Part shown: piece after piece, positions 34,071 to 42,579 of the stretch | How positions within the stretch are numbered: position 1 is the stretch's first letter | How the letters are laid out: the number at the start of each line of letters is the position of its first letter | Source of the DNA: Streptomyces griseus | GTDB taxonomy: Bacteria; Actinomycetota; Actinomycetes; Streptomycetales; Streptomycetaceae | DNA: 64,000 nucleotides | Assembly (NCBI RefSeq): GCF_001715295.1 | Contig: NZ_MDKB01000005.1 | Coordinates: 559,645-623,644, forward strand | Direction of reading: 5' to 3' | Notes under the pieces: generated by a model | Told to the model about the DNA's origin: nothing | What the model saw: the letters and a program-made list of their open reading frames with translations, nothing else | Database searches by the model: none | Program-made: the position numbers and the translations under genes

Positions 34071-34085
34071 TACGCTCCCCAGATG
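34071..34085 (+). promoter_or_regulatory. Possible leaderless -10 box of the TVP38 gene
   Basis: TACGCT (34071-34076) ends 6 bases before the ATG at 34083, and no ribosome site lies between. No clear -35 was found. Confidence 0.35.
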
Positions 34086-34805
34086 TTCGCCCCCGTCCCC
34101 GCCGCCCGGCCCGCCGGCGGTCCCGCAGCGCGTTGTGCGAAGGTGCTGCTCTCCCCCTGGTCCCGTCTGTCCCTGCTGGTGGCGATGCTGCTGGCTGCCG
34201 CCACCGCCATGCTGCTGTTCGAGCCACAGCGGCTGCTGGCGTCCGGCTGGCCACCCCATCTCACGGGCTCGGCGGCGGCCATGGTGTTCGGCCTGGCGTA
34301 CGGGGTGTGCACGGTGGCCTTCGTGCCCCGGCCGCTGCTCAACCTCGCCGCCGGTGCGCTCTTCGGTGCCCAGGCCGGGCTGGCGGCGGCGCTGGCCGGG
34401 ACTGTGCTCGGCGCGGGTGTCTCCTTCCTGCTCGGCCGCGTGCTCGGGCAGGACGCCCTCCGTACGCTGCTGCGCGGGAAGTGGCTGAAGGCTGCAGACG
34501 GGCTGTTGAGCCGTCACGGCTTCCGCTCCATGCTGGCGATCCGGCTGTTCCCCGGCGTGCCGTTCGCCGCTGCCAACTACTGCGCGGCGACCTCCCGGAT
34601 GGGGTATCCGCCGTTCCTGCTGGCCACCGGGCTCGGCTCGATCCCCAACACGGCGGCGTACGTCGTCGCGGGCAGCGAGGCGTCGTCCCCGACGTCCCCG
34701 GTCTTCCTCGCGGCGATGGGTTTCATCGTGCTCTCGGGTGTGGGTGCCGCGCTGGTCGCGTGGCGCAAACGCCACCGGCTGGGGACCGCGCGGCCCCCGG
34801 TCTGA
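34083..34805 (+). CDS. TVP38/TMEM64-family membrane protein
   Basis: A 240-residue membrane protein with about six hydrophobic segments. The family core is PRPLLNLAAGALFGAQAGLA (~83-102) and AGVSFLLGRVLGQDALRTLL, then IRLFPGVPFAAANYCAATSR, with the RLFPGVPF motif of the DedA/TVP38 superfamily. A Lys/Arg-rich end follows. Related proteins move lipids across membranes. It is distinct from the DedA protein at 27.2 kb. It is divergent from the AlkD pseudogene with 49 bases between starts. Confidence 0.85.
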   Translation: MFAPVPAARPAGGPAARCAKVLLSPWSRLSLLVAMLLAAATAMLLFEPQRLLASGWPPHLTGSAAAMVFGLAYGVCTVAFVPRPLLNLAAGALFGAQAGLAAALAGTVLGAGVSFLLGRVLGQDALRTLLRGKWLKAADGLLSRHGFRSMLAIRLFPGVPFAAANYCAATSRMGYPPFLLATGLGSIPNTAAYVVAGSEASSPTSPVFLAAMGFIVLSGVGAALVAWRKRHRLGTARPPV

Positions 34806-34826
34806 GCCGCGGGCCGTTCCCGCGGC
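34806..34826 (+). terminator. Hairpin terminator after the TVP38 gene
   Basis: GCCGCGGG, 5 bases, CCCGCGGC: a perfect 8-bp stem directly after the stop codon, in the gap to the converging rubrerythrin-like gene. Confidence 0.6.
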
Positions 34827-34844
34827 ACCGGACCCCTCAGGCGG

Positions 34845-35810
34845 TCAGGACGCCGAGTTGCGAGCGGGGGCCTCCCCGGTCCGGGACTCGCCGAGGGCGC
34901 GGCGGAAGGCCGCGGCGTGGTCCCCTTCGTCGTCGGCGATCTCGGTGAACAACGCGGCTGCGCGCGTGTCACCCGCCTTCTCGGCTCGCCGGGCGAACGT
35001 GGGGTACATGACCTCGGACTCGTAGGTCTCGCCCGCGATGGAGGTGCGGAGGTTGGTGTCGGTGTCCGAGACCAGACCGTCCAGGCGTGCTTCGGCGGCG
35101 AAGTGCTCGTGCAGTTCCACATCCGCCAGTCCGTGGAACAGCTCCGCGAGCCTCTCCTGGCCGGTCCGTTCCGCGTGCCGTGCGAAGAGGGTGTAGGCGG
35201 CGTTGGCCTCCCCCTCTCCGTGCATGGCGTCCTCGAGGTTGGCGCGGGTGCGGGCGGAGGCGACCTGGGGCGGACCGGCGGGCACCTCGACCCGGTCGAC
35301 CGGCGGGGGCGCGGGGACGGTGCCCTTCCCGAGGGTGAGCGCGCGCAGGGCCTGCGTCAGCAGGCGGCGGTGTTCGTCCTCGTCCGCGGCGATCTCCGTG
35401 AACCGCTCGGCGGCCTCGAAGTCCCCGTCCTGCCGGGCCTCCTCCGCGTACGTGGGGTACATCGAAGACGCCTCGTAACGCTCCCCCTCGATGGCGTGGC
35501 GGAGGTTGGCCTCGTCGCTGCCCACGAAGTTGATGAGAGCGGCTTCCTGGGTGAAGTGGTCGTTGAGCTCCACCCCGGCCACCCGGCGGAACAGTTCGGC
35601 GGTGGAGCGGCGCCCTTCGCGGTCGGCCTGGTCGGCGAAGAAGAGGTAGGAGGCGTGGGCGAAGCCCTCGCCCCGCATCGCGGCCCGCGTGTCCTGGACC
35701 GTGCTCAGCGCGAGGGCCTGCGCCACCGCGGCCTGCGATACGGACATGGACATGCCGGTGAGGGCCAGGGTGGCACCCGCGCACCGGATCAGACGCGTGA
35801 AGGTAGACAT
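34845..35810 (-). CDS. Exported protein with two ferritin/rubrerythrin-like diiron domains
   Basis: A 321-residue protein. Residues 1-32 look like a signal peptide (STFTRLIRCAGATLALTGMS). Two homologous four-helix domains follow. Domain 1 has GEGFAHASYLFFADQADREG, GVELNDHF and FTEIAADEDEHRRLL. Domain 2 has GEGEANAAYTLFARHAERTG, DVELHEHF and FTEIADDEGDHAAAF. The ExxxH and E-to-DEH spacing fits rubrerythrin-type diiron sites, but no C-terminal rubredoxin Cys4 site exists. A role in peroxide defence or iron binding outside the membrane is inferred. The ATG at 35810 is chosen because it gives the signal peptide. Confidence 0.82.
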   Translation of the reverse strand: MSTFTRLIRCAGATLALTGMSMSVSQAAVAQALALSTVQDTRAAMRGEGFAHASYLFFADQADREGRRSTAELFRRVAGVELNDHFTQEAALINFVGSDEANLRHAIEGERYEASSMYPTYAEEARQDGDFEAAERFTEIAADEDEHRRLLTQALRALTLGKGTVPAPPPVDRVEVPAGPPQVASARTRANLEDAMHGEGEANAAYTLFARHAERTGQERLAELFHGLADVELHEHFAAEARLDGLVSDTDTNLRTSIAGETYESEVMYPTFARRAEKAGDTRAAALFTEIADDEGDHAAAFRRALGESRTGEAPARNSAS

Positions 35811-36096
35811 CGTGGAAGATCTTTCTTGCCGAGGTCGGTGAAGCCTCCCGGCGGAAGGCTCGACCAGACTGGCGGCGCCGGCGCCGTGTCGCGGCCGCGA
35901 CGCCGGTTCCCGTGCCGAGCTCACCCGCGCGGTGGACAGCGCGCGCCCCGTACGGCCCAGCCGTTGCGGGGATATCGACCGCCCGGCGGGCGGTGGTCCT
36001 GATTCCCTGATAGTGGGCCGTTAGCCGGGGGCAGCCGGGGAGCTGTTCACCTCCAGGCGATACGCTGCGCGCGACCGACACAGGAGGTCCGGGGCA

Positions 36097-36174
36097 GTGA
36101 CGCGCCGTCCCCTTCATCTCCTGACCACACCCGCTCGCGGCCGACGGCCCTCCAGGCCGTCGGCCGTCGCATGA
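36097..36174 (+). CDS. Possible 25-residue leader peptide upstream of uppP
   Basis: A GTG start preceded by a near-ideal AGGAGG (8 bases spacing) opens a 25-codon frame (TRRPLHLLTTPARGRRPSRP and onward) that ends TGA at 36172-36174, 26 bases before uppP. The second half of the frame is the uppP leader hairpin, so ribosome movement here would change that structure. The strong ribosome site is otherwise unexplained, but the peptide is Arg/Pro-rich and of no known family. Confidence 0.45.
   Translation: MTRRPLHLLTTPARGRRPSRPSAVA
36140..36164 (+). promoter_or_regulatory. Perfect 10-bp hairpin in the uppP leader
   Basis: GCCGACGGCC, 5-base loop, GGCCGTCGGC. It lies inside the putative leader peptide frame and 35 bases before the uppP ATG. 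It may be a transcription attenuator or a shared terminator for the transcript starting near TACGCT (36061-36066). Confidence 0.5.
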
Positions 36175-36199
36175 ACACCTCCGGGATGGCCTAAGCCCC

Positions 36200-37072
36200 A
36201 TGAGCTGGTTCGAATCATTCGTCCTGGGACTCGTTCAGGGACTGACCGAGTTCCTGCCGATCTCCTCCAGCGCCCACCTGCGGCTGACCGCGGCCTTCGC
36301 GGGCTGGCACGACCCGGGTGCGGCGTTCACCGCGATCACGCAGATCGGCACGGAGGCGGCGGTCCTCATCTACTTCCGCAAGGACATCGCCCGGATCCTC
36401 TCGGCGTGGTTCCGGTCGCTCGTCAACCCGGCCATGCGCGGCGATCACGACGCGAAGATGGGCTGGCTGGTGATCGTCGGCTCGCTCCCCATCGGCGTGC
36501 TGGGGCTGGTGTTCAAGGACCAGATCGAGGGGCCGTTCCGCGATCTGCGCCTGATCGCCACCACGCTGATCGGTATGGGCATCATCCTCGGGATAGCGGA
36601 CCGTCTCGCGGCGCGTGACGAGGCCGGCGGCAAGCACCGTGCGATCAGGGAGCGCAAGTCCCTGAAGGAGCTGGGTGTCAGGGACGGTCTGATCTTCGGC
36701 TTCTGCCAGGCGATGGCACTGGTCCCCGGCGTCTCGCGTTCGGGCGCCACGATCAGCGGCGGTCTGCTGATGGGCTACTCCCGTGAGGCCGCGGCACGCT
36801 ATTCGTTCCTGCTGGCGGTTCCCGCGGTTCTGGCCTCCGGGGTGTTCGAGCTGAAGGACGCGGGCGAGGGGCACGTCTCCTGGGGGCCCACGATCTTCGC
36901 GACGATCATCGCTTTCGCCGTGGGCTACGCGGTCATCGCCTGGTTCATGAAGTTCATCACGACCAAGAGCTTCATGCCGTTCGTGATCTACCGCGTGCTC
37001 CTGGGCATCGCCCTGTTCGCCCTGGTGGCAGCCGGCGTGCTCAGCCCGCACGCGGGCGAGTCCGCCGGCTGA
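36200..37072 (+). CDS. uppP: Undecaprenyl-diphosphatase UppP (BacA type)
   Basis: A 290-residue integral membrane enzyme. Box 1 is GLVQGLTEFLPISSSAHLRL (~12-31), with the catalytic Glu. Box 2 is VPGVSRSGATISGGLLMG (~175-192). About eight hydrophobic helices are seen. It dephosphorylates undecaprenyl pyrophosphate on the outer side, recycling the lipid carrier for peptidoglycan and other wall polymers, and its dose affects bacitracin tolerance. No ribosome site is seen directly before the ATG, whereas a good one precedes the upstream leader frame, so expression could be controlled through the leader. A terminator follows at 37118. Confidence 0.95.
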   Translation: MSWFESFVLGLVQGLTEFLPISSSAHLRLTAAFAGWHDPGAAFTAITQIGTEAAVLIYFRKDIARILSAWFRSLVNPAMRGDHDAKMGWLVIVGSLPIGVLGLVFKDQIEGPFRDLRLIATTLIGMGIILGIADRLAARDEAGGKHRAIRERKSLKELGVRDGLIFGFCQAMALVPGVSRSGATISGGLLMGYSREAAARYSFLLAVPAVLASGVFELKDAGEGHVSWGPTIFATIIAFAVGYAVIAWFMKFITTKSFMPFVIYRVLLGIALFALVAAGVLSPHAGESAG

Positions 37073-37117
37073 GCCGGGCACCCGGCCCGGCCTCGCGGCG
37101 GCTGCCGCGGCGGACGG

Positions 37118-37143
37118 GACGCCTCACCTGCGGGTGAGGCGTC
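37118..37143 (+). terminator. Terminator after uppP
   Basis: GACGCCTCACC, loop TGCG, GGTGAGGCGTC: a perfect 11-bp stem with a tetraloop, 45 bases after the stop. Confidence 0.85.
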
Positions 37144-37301
37144 CACCGTGCGCGCGCCCGGGCCTTACGGCGCTCCGAGGCGGGCCGCCGCGTTCCGGCC
37201 GGCCGGCCTCGGGCGATAATCGGGCGGAACGTGCCGGGCCCGGTACCGGAACGAGGGCCCGGCCGCCCCTCGAAGATCTCCCACCGCTCCCGGAGGAACT
37301 C

Positions 37302-38165
37302 ATGACCGCCGACGACCGTCCCGTGATCGCCGCAGTCGACGGCTCCTCGCACGGCTGGGAGGCACTCGAATGGGCCACTCAGGAGGCCCTGCGCCACAGC
37401 TGGCCGCTGCTGATCGTGCACGTCCGTCCGCATACCCGGCGGGGCAGCGAGGAGGAGCAGGTACGGGAGGCCGAGGAACTCCTCGGACAGGCGCTGCGCC
37501 GCACCTCCCGGCTCGCGCCCGAGCTGCCGACGTCGACGCTGACCCCTCAGGACTTCCCCTCGGCCGCGCTGACGTCCCTGAGCGGTGACGCGTCGATGGT
37601 GGTGGTCGGCTCGCGCGGTCTCGGGGGGTTCCGCTCACTCATGATCGGCTCGAACAGTCTGGCCACCGCGTCGATGTCCCGGTGCCCGGTGGTCGTCGTC
37701 AACGGCGGGCACGCCGAGGAGGACGAGCAGGAGGCCGCCGGCCCCTTCCCGGACGTCGTCGCGGGGGTGGCCGCCGACGAGAGCAGCGAGGCGGTCCTGG
37801 AGTTCGCGTTCGAGGCCGCTGCGTCGAGGCCGGGGGCGCGGCTGCGGCTGGTGCACGGCTGGACGATGTTCTCGTCGATGCTGTCGGGCGGCCCCATCTT
37901 CGACCGCGAGGCCGCCGCTGAGGCGGCACAGCGCACCCTGGCCGAGCTCACCTCCGGCTGGATCGAGAAGTACCCGCAGGTGGACGTCGTGCGGGAGCCG
38001 GTGAGCGGCTCCGCGTCCCGGACGCTGGTCACGGCCTCGGCCACGGCGGCCCTGACCGTGGTGGGGCGGCGCAGGGGCGGGGAGTCCCTCGGCCTCGGGC
38101 TCTCTCCCGTGGCGCAGACGACGGTGACGCACGCCCTCGGTCCGGTGGCCGTCGTCCCCTGCTGA
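37302..38165 (+). CDS. Tandem-domain universal stress protein
   Basis: A 287-residue protein of two UspA domains (~5-142 and ~150-287). Domain 1 starts VIAAVDGSSHGWEALEWATQ and ends with the ATP-binding motif GSRGLGGFRSLMIGSNS (G-2x-G-9x-G-S type). Domain 2 starts VVAGVAADESSEAVLEFAFE and has VGRRRGGESLGLGLSPVAQT, a looser version. Actinobacterial Usp proteins of this form are linked to hypoxia and stationary phase. CGGAGGAAC precedes the ATG at 37302. Confidence 0.92.
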   Translation: MTADDRPVIAAVDGSSHGWEALEWATQEALRHSWPLLIVHVRPHTRRGSEEEQVREAEELLGQALRRTSRLAPELPTSTLTPQDFPSAALTSLSGDASMVVVGSRGLGGFRSLMIGSNSLATASMSRCPVVVVNGGHAEEDEQEAAGPFPDVVAGVAADESSEAVLEFAFEAAASRPGARLRLVHGWTMFSSMLSGGPIFDREAAAEAAQRTLAELTSGWIEKYPQVDVVREPVSGSASRTLVTASATAALTVVGRRRGGESLGLGLSPVAQTTVTHALGPVAVVPC

Positions 38166-38428
38166 CCCCGTGCGCGCCGGCGGGTGCGCGGCGGCGCCCT
38201 CGCCCTGTCCGTCGGGCGGTACGCCGTCACCCCGGTGCGTCCGGAACGGGGTCGGCGGATCCGTACCCCGCGGGGCGGAGGAAGTGCGGTGCGTACCCGG
38301 GTCCGGCGCCGTCGGCGGCTCGCGGACGGCACGGCGTGCGGGGCGCCGGCCACGGCACGCCCCCTGTGCGCTGCCGATCTTCTGCCCCACACTGGAAGCA
38401 GACGGAGGACCGGCGAGGAGGACACTGC

Positions 38429-40075
38429 ATGCCGATGCGGGGAGCAGGTGTTCCGGCGGACCGGGCCGAGCGGGGGCCGGACGCCGACGGCGGCCGGCCG
38501 TACGGTCGTGTGCTCCGTTCGCGTACGGGGCGTGGGGCCGCCGCCGTGCTCGCCGGCGCCCTGCCGGCCCTGTCGTTCCCCGCCCCCTCGCTCTGGTGGT
38601 TCGCGTACGTCGCCCTGGTGCCGTGGATGCTGCTGATCCGCTCGGCGCGGACCGGGCGCCGAGCGGCCCTCGACGGCTGGCTCGGCGGGATCGGCTTCAT
38701 GCTCGCCGTGCATCACTGGCTGATGCCGAGCCTGCACGTGTTCATCGTGGTCCTCGCCGCCCTGCTGGGCCTTCTGTGGGCGCCCTGGGGTCTGCTGGTG
38801 GCCCGGCTGCTCGGCGGGTCGCCGCCCCCGGGGCGGTCCGTGGCCGCCGTCGTCGTGGTGCCGTCCGGCTGGTTGATGATCGAACTGGTCCGCTCCTGGG
38901 AGGGGCTGGGAGGTCCGTGGGGCCTGCTGGGTGCCAGCCAGTGGGAGGTGGCCCCCGCGCTGCGGGTGGCCTCGGTCGGCGGCGTATGGCTGGTCAGCCT
39001 GCTCGTGGTCGCCGTGAACACGGCGGTCACGCTGCTGCTCGCCGTGCCGTCGGTTCGCACGGCCGCGGTCTCGTGCCTGGCGGTCTGCGCGCTGTCGGTG
39101 GGCGCCGCGGTGGCCTGGGCGCCGCAGCCCCGAAGCGCGGGTACGGCCAGGATCGCCGTGGTCCAGCCGGGCGTCGTCGAGGGCCCGGGCAGTGTCCAGC
39201 GCCGGTTCGCGCGCGGCGAGGAGCTGACCCGCGGCCTGGCGGGCCGCAACGTGGACCTGGTGGTGTGGGGCGAGAGCAGTGTCGGGGTGGACCTGGCGCG
39301 CAGTCCGGGCACGGCGTCGCGGCTCGCGGCGCTCTCGCGTCTCGTCGGGGCCGACGTGCTGGTCAACATGGACGCCAGGCGTGCGGACGGCGCAAGCCCT
39401 TCCGGGATCTACAAGTCCGCCGTCCTGGTGGGCCCGGACGGGCCGACCGGTGACCGGTACGACAAGATGCGGCTCGTGCCCTTCGGTGAGTACGTGCCGG
39501 CGCGCGCGGTGCTCGGCTGGGCCACCTCGGTGGGTAAGGCGGCCGGGGAGGACCGGCTGCGCGGCCGGGGCCCTGTGGTGATGCGTCTGCAGAACGCGGA
39601 CGGGCTGCGGCTGGGGCCTCTGGTGTGCTTCGAGACCGCGTTCCCCGACATGAGCAGGAAGCTGGCGCAGGACGGTGCGCAGGTCCTCGTCGCCCAGTCC
39701 TCCACCTCGACGTTCCAGAACAGCTGGGCCCCCGAGCAGCACGCCTCGCTGGGGGCTCTGCGGGCCGCCGAGACGGGCCGCCCGATGGTGCACGCGACCC
39801 TGACGGGCGTGAGCGCGGTGTACGGTCCGCGGGGCGAGCGGGTGGGCTCCCCCCTCGGTACGGACGCGAGCAGGGCTGCCGTGTTCGACGTACCGCTCGC
39901 CCGGGGCACCACGCTCTTCGTGCGGCTGGGCGCCTGGCCCGTGTACGGCGCGCTGGCCGCGCTGGCCGTGTACCTGGGCGGGGCGGGGATCCGCAGGCTC
40001 AGGACGCCTGTTCCAGCGCGTCCTTCACCACCCGCTCACACAGCCGGTGGGTCTCCAACGCGTCCCGGGCACTGA
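38429..40075 (+). CDS. lnt: Apolipoprotein N-acyltransferase
   Basis: A 548-residue membrane enzyme. The N-terminal half has about six transmembrane helices (AAAVLAGALPALSFPAPSLW; FAYVALVPWMLLIRSAR). The outside nitrilase-like domain (~245-500) has the catalytic Glu in VVWGESSVG, Lys in YDKMRLVPFGEYVP and Cys in LVCFETAFPDMSR, the full Lnt triad. It adds the third acyl chain to lipoprotein N termini in actinobacteria. GAGGAGG precedes the ATG at 38429. The last 77 bases overlap the 3' end of the convergent oxidoreductase gene; the Pro-rich end of Lnt lies there. Streptomyces often has more than one lnt. Confidence 0.93.
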   Translation: MPMRGAGVPADRAERGPDADGGRPYGRVLRSRTGRGAAAVLAGALPALSFPAPSLWWFAYVALVPWMLLIRSARTGRRAALDGWLGGIGFMLAVHHWLMPSLHVFIVVLAALLGLLWAPWGLLVARLLGGSPPPGRSVAAVVVVPSGWLMIELVRSWEGLGGPWGLLGASQWEVAPALRVASVGGVWLVSLLVVAVNTAVTLLLAVPSVRTAAVSCLAVCALSVGAAVAWAPQPRSAGTARIAVVQPGVVEGPGSVQRRFARGEELTRGLAGRNVDLVVWGESSVGVDLARSPGTASRLAALSRLVGADVLVNMDARRADGASPSGIYKSAVLVGPDGPTGDRYDKMRLVPFGEYVPARAVLGWATSVGKAAGEDRLRGRGPVVMRLQNADGLRLGPLVCFETAFPDMSRKLAQDGAQVLVAQSSTSTFQNSWAPEQHASLGALRAAETGRPMVHATLTGVSAVYGPRGERVGSPLGTDASRAAVFDVPLARGTTLFVRLGAWPVYGALAALAVYLGGAGIRRLRTPVPARPSPPAHTAGGSPTRPGH

Positions 40076-40904
40076 GCACCTGTCCGTCCCGCACCGCGTC
40101 CAGGAACGAGAGCACGCTCTGCTCGATGCCCCGCTGACGGGCGACCGGCACCCAGTCGCCCCGTCGCCGCAGGGTGGGCTGACCTTTGTGGTCGATGACG
40201 TCCGAGAGGTTGAGAACCTGCCGTTTGCTGTCCTGGCCGGACACTTCGAGGATCTCCTCGGTGGATCCGTTGAGCCGGTTCATCATGCCGATGGCCGTGA
40301 ATCCGTCACCGGACAGCTGCAGGACCACGTGGTGCATGAGGCCGTCGGCGATCCGGGCCCTCACGACGACGTTGCCGACCGGGCCGGGAGCGAGGAAGCG
40401 CAGGGTGTCCACGACGTGGATGAAGTCGTCGAGCACCATGGTGCGCGGGTCCTCGGGGAGTCCCGCACGGTTCTTCTGCAGGAGGATCAGCTCGCGCGGG
40501 TGCTCGGCGCACTGCGCGTACGAGGGGGCGAGTCTGCGGTTGAACCCGACGGCGAGTGCGGTGCCGCGCTCCTCGGCGAGGGTCACCAGCCGCTCGGAGT
40601 CCGCGAGTTCGTAGGCCAGCGGCTTGTCCACATACGTCGGGACGCCCGCCTCGATCAGCCGCCCGACGATCTCCGGGTGGGCCGGGGTCGGGGCGTGCAC
40701 GAAGGCGGCGTCCAGGCCCTCGGCCAGGAGCGAGTCGAGATCCGTGTGGCACTGCCGGCCGGGGATGCGGTGGGTGGCCGCCACGGCTTCCAGGGTGGCC
40801 GGGGTGCGGGTCTGCAGATGCGGTACGACCCCGGGCACCGTCGTCAGTACCGGCAGGTACGCCTTCTGCGCGATGTCGCCGAGCCCGATGCAGCCGACCT
40901 TCAC
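39999..40904 (-). CDS. Gfo/Idh/MocA-family NAD(P)-dependent oxidoreductase
   Basis: A 301-residue protein. The N-terminal Rossmann fold starts KVGCIGLGDIAQKAYLPVLT. The conserved EKP-like motif is PTYVDKPLAYELADSERLVT (~92-111), and the presumed catalytic region FIHVVDTLRFLAPGPVGN follows. The C-terminal alpha/beta domain binds the sugar or inositol-type substrate. The substrate is not predictable. The ATG at 40904 follows GGGAGAACTCC-type purines. The gene stands between lnt (convergent) and a small orphan on the same strand, with no pathway partners. Confidence 0.9.
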   Translation of the reverse strand: MKVGCIGLGDIAQKAYLPVLTTVPGVVPHLQTRTPATLEAVAATHRIPGRQCHTDLDSLLAEGLDAAFVHAPTPAHPEIVGRLIEAGVPTYVDKPLAYELADSERLVTLAEERGTALAVGFNRRLAPSYAQCAEHPRELILLQKNRAGLPEDPRTMVLDDFIHVVDTLRFLAPGPVGNVVVRARIADGLMHHVVLQLSGDGFTAIGMMNRLNGSTEEILEVSGQDSKRQVLNLSDVIDHKGQPTLRRRGDWVPVARQRGIEQSVLSFLDAVRDGQVLSARDALETHRLCERVVKDALEQAS

Positions 40905-41085
40905 GGAGTTCTCCCTGTCGCCACGACCACGGCCTCACGGTCGCGTCCTCTGCCCGTCACTGGTTCCGGCAGCATACGTGCGCTGCGGGCGCTCCCGGTC
41001 GGCGATGCCGTCGAACGCGCGACGGACGAGCCCCGGAGAACGACGGCTCCGGCGTGGCTTCGGTCCGCTTGCCGCGCCCCGGGCG

Positions 41086-41568
41086 TCATGCGCCCGCCCC
41101 GCTCCCCCGCAGCCGCCGTTCCAGGCGCCCGAGGGCAGCGCGCACCCCCGCGCCGTACCCGTCGTCGCCGAGTGCGCCGAGGGCCTTCCACGCCCGGTCC
41201 AGATGGAGCCGGGCGGCCTCGAAGCGCTGCAGTTCCAGGTAGTCGGCCGCGAGGTTGAGGTGCAGGGAGGGGAAGAAGGCCCGCACCGCGGACGCGTCCC
41301 GGCGGTCCGCGGTCTCCTCGCCGGTCAGCCCCTCGGCTGCGGCCAGCGCCCTCAGGTCCCAGGCGAGTTCGTCCCCGGGATCGTCCTGGGTGTCGGCCAT
41401 GTAGTGCGCGAGGGTGCAGCGGTGCAGGGCCTGGCCCCGCTCCCCGATCTCCGACCAGATGAGCCGGAACCTGTTCCGGGCCTCCTCCCGGTCCCCACCG
41501 TGCAGCAGCATGACCGCCTGGCCGATCCTGGTCATGACGGCGTCACCGGACGCTTCACGCTGCTCCAC
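41086..41568 (-). CDS. Helical-repeat (TPR-like) protein of unknown function
   Basis: A 160-residue all-helical protein. Units such as IGQAVMLLHGGDREEARNRF, QALHRCTLAHYMADTQDDPG and LHLNLAADYLELQRFEAARL resemble degenerate tetratricopeptide repeats. It has no membrane helix or signal. A similar short protein is common in Streptomyces but I know no function. The frame ends in Gly/Ser/Ala at 41086, and the ATG lies 53 bases from the inverted-repeat element that follows on the plus strand. Confidence 0.7.
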   Translation of the reverse strand: MEQREASGDAVMTRIGQAVMLLHGGDREEARNRFRLIWSEIGERGQALHRCTLAHYMADTQDDPGDELAWDLRALAAAEGLTGEETADRRDASAVRAFFPSLHLNLAADYLELQRFEAARLHLDRAWKALGALGDDGYGAGVRAALGRLERRLRGSGAGA

Positions 41569-41620
41569 GACAGAGGTCTCCCTGATTACCGTCCGGCCTG
41601 TTCCTGCGGGTCCGACGCTA

Positions 41621-41757
41621 AGGGCTGTCCCGCACTTCCCGGTGGATCAGCGCGCGGCATCGGATGCGCCGCACCGTGAGGCGAAGGAACGTCCACATAC
41701 CGGACACGGGGGACATCCCGACGCCGCTCGCCCGACGGGAAGCGCCGGGACAGCCCT
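41621..41757. repeat. 137-bp MITE-like element with 12-bp perfect terminal inverted repeats
   Basis: Ends AGGGCTGTCCCG and CGGGACAGCCCT are exact complements. No open frame of note lies inside. The left 35 bases match the 53-bp element at 11565-11617 at about 9 of 10 positions. A clear target duplication was not found. Most likely a non-autonomous element or relic mobilised by an IS transposase elsewhere in the genome. Confidence 0.65.
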
Positions 41758-41815
41758 CAGCCGCAGCCCGCGGCCATGCCGCTCGGGGCAGGCCGCTCCG
41801 CCGCCGGGTCGCCCG

Positions 41816-42505
41816 TCACCCCAGGTTCGGGATCCGCCAGTCGATGGGCTGGTGGCCCTGGGCGGCGACAGCCGCGTTGATCTGGGTGAAGGGGCGGGAG
41901 CCGAACCACTTCTTCGCGGAGAGCGGCGAGGGGTGGGCCCCCTTCACCACGACGTGACGCTCCTGGTCGATCAGCGGTATCTTCTTCTGCGCGTAATTGC
42001 CCCAGAGCACGAAGACCGCCGGATCAGGCCGGTCCGCCACCGCGCGGATCACCGCGTCCGTGACCTTCTCCCAGCCCTTGGCCTTGTGCGAGTTGGCTTC
42101 GCCGCCCCGGACGGTCAGCACCGCGTTGAGCAGCAGGACGCCCTGCTCGGCCCACGGCATCAGGTACCCGTTGTCGGGGACGGGCAGGCCGAGCTCGTCG
42201 TTCATCTCCTTGTAGACGTTGCGGAGCGACGGCGGTGTCCTGACACCGGGCCGGACCGAGAAGCAGAGCCCGTGGCCCTGGCCCTCGCCGTGGTACGGAT
42301 CCTGGCCCAGGATGAGCACCTTCACCTGGTCGTAGGGCGTGGCCTCCAGGGCGGCGAAGACCTGCTCGCGCGGCGGATACACCGGCCCGCGGGCCCGCTC
42401 CTCCTCGACGAATTCGGTGAGCTCCTTGAAGTACGGCTTCTGAAGCTCTTCGCCGAGGACGCCGCGCCAGGACTCGGGCAGCAGGTCGGTGTCGGTCACG
42501 TCCAC
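41816..42505 (-). CDS. ung: Uracil-DNA glycosylase, family 1
   Basis: A 229-residue enzyme. The water-activating motif is LILGQDPYHGEGQGHGLCFS (~66-85), and the DNA-intercalating loop is GAHPSPLSAKKWFG (~191-204). LLLNAVLTVRGGEANSHKAK is the uracil-recognition strand region. It removes uracil from DNA in base-excision repair. It begins with an acidic stretch right behind the ATG. Streptomyces chromosomes often have two ung genes; the other family member here (mug) is 37 kb away. The gene is downstream of the peptide-binding lipoprotein on the same strand. Confidence 0.95.
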   Translation of the reverse strand: MDVTDTDLLPESWRGVLGEELQKPYFKELTEFVEEERARGPVYPPREQVFAALEATPYDQVKVLILGQDPYHGEGQGHGLCFSVRPGVRTPPSLRNVYKEMNDELGLPVPDNGYLMPWAEQGVLLLNAVLTVRGGEANSHKAKGWEKVTDAVIRAVADRPDPAVFVLWGNYAQKKIPLIDQERHVVVKGAHPSPLSAKKWFGSRPFTQINAAVAAQGHQPIDWRIPNLG

Positions 42506-42579
42506 AACCTCCGGTAAGCAATCGGTTCTTGATCCCCGAACCTACCGGGCGGCACTGACAACGCCGCGCCGCCCGCCTC

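Noticed and set aside
41621..41757. Complete insertion sequence
   Set aside because: Far too short for a transposase and no target duplication seen; kept only as a miniature element.
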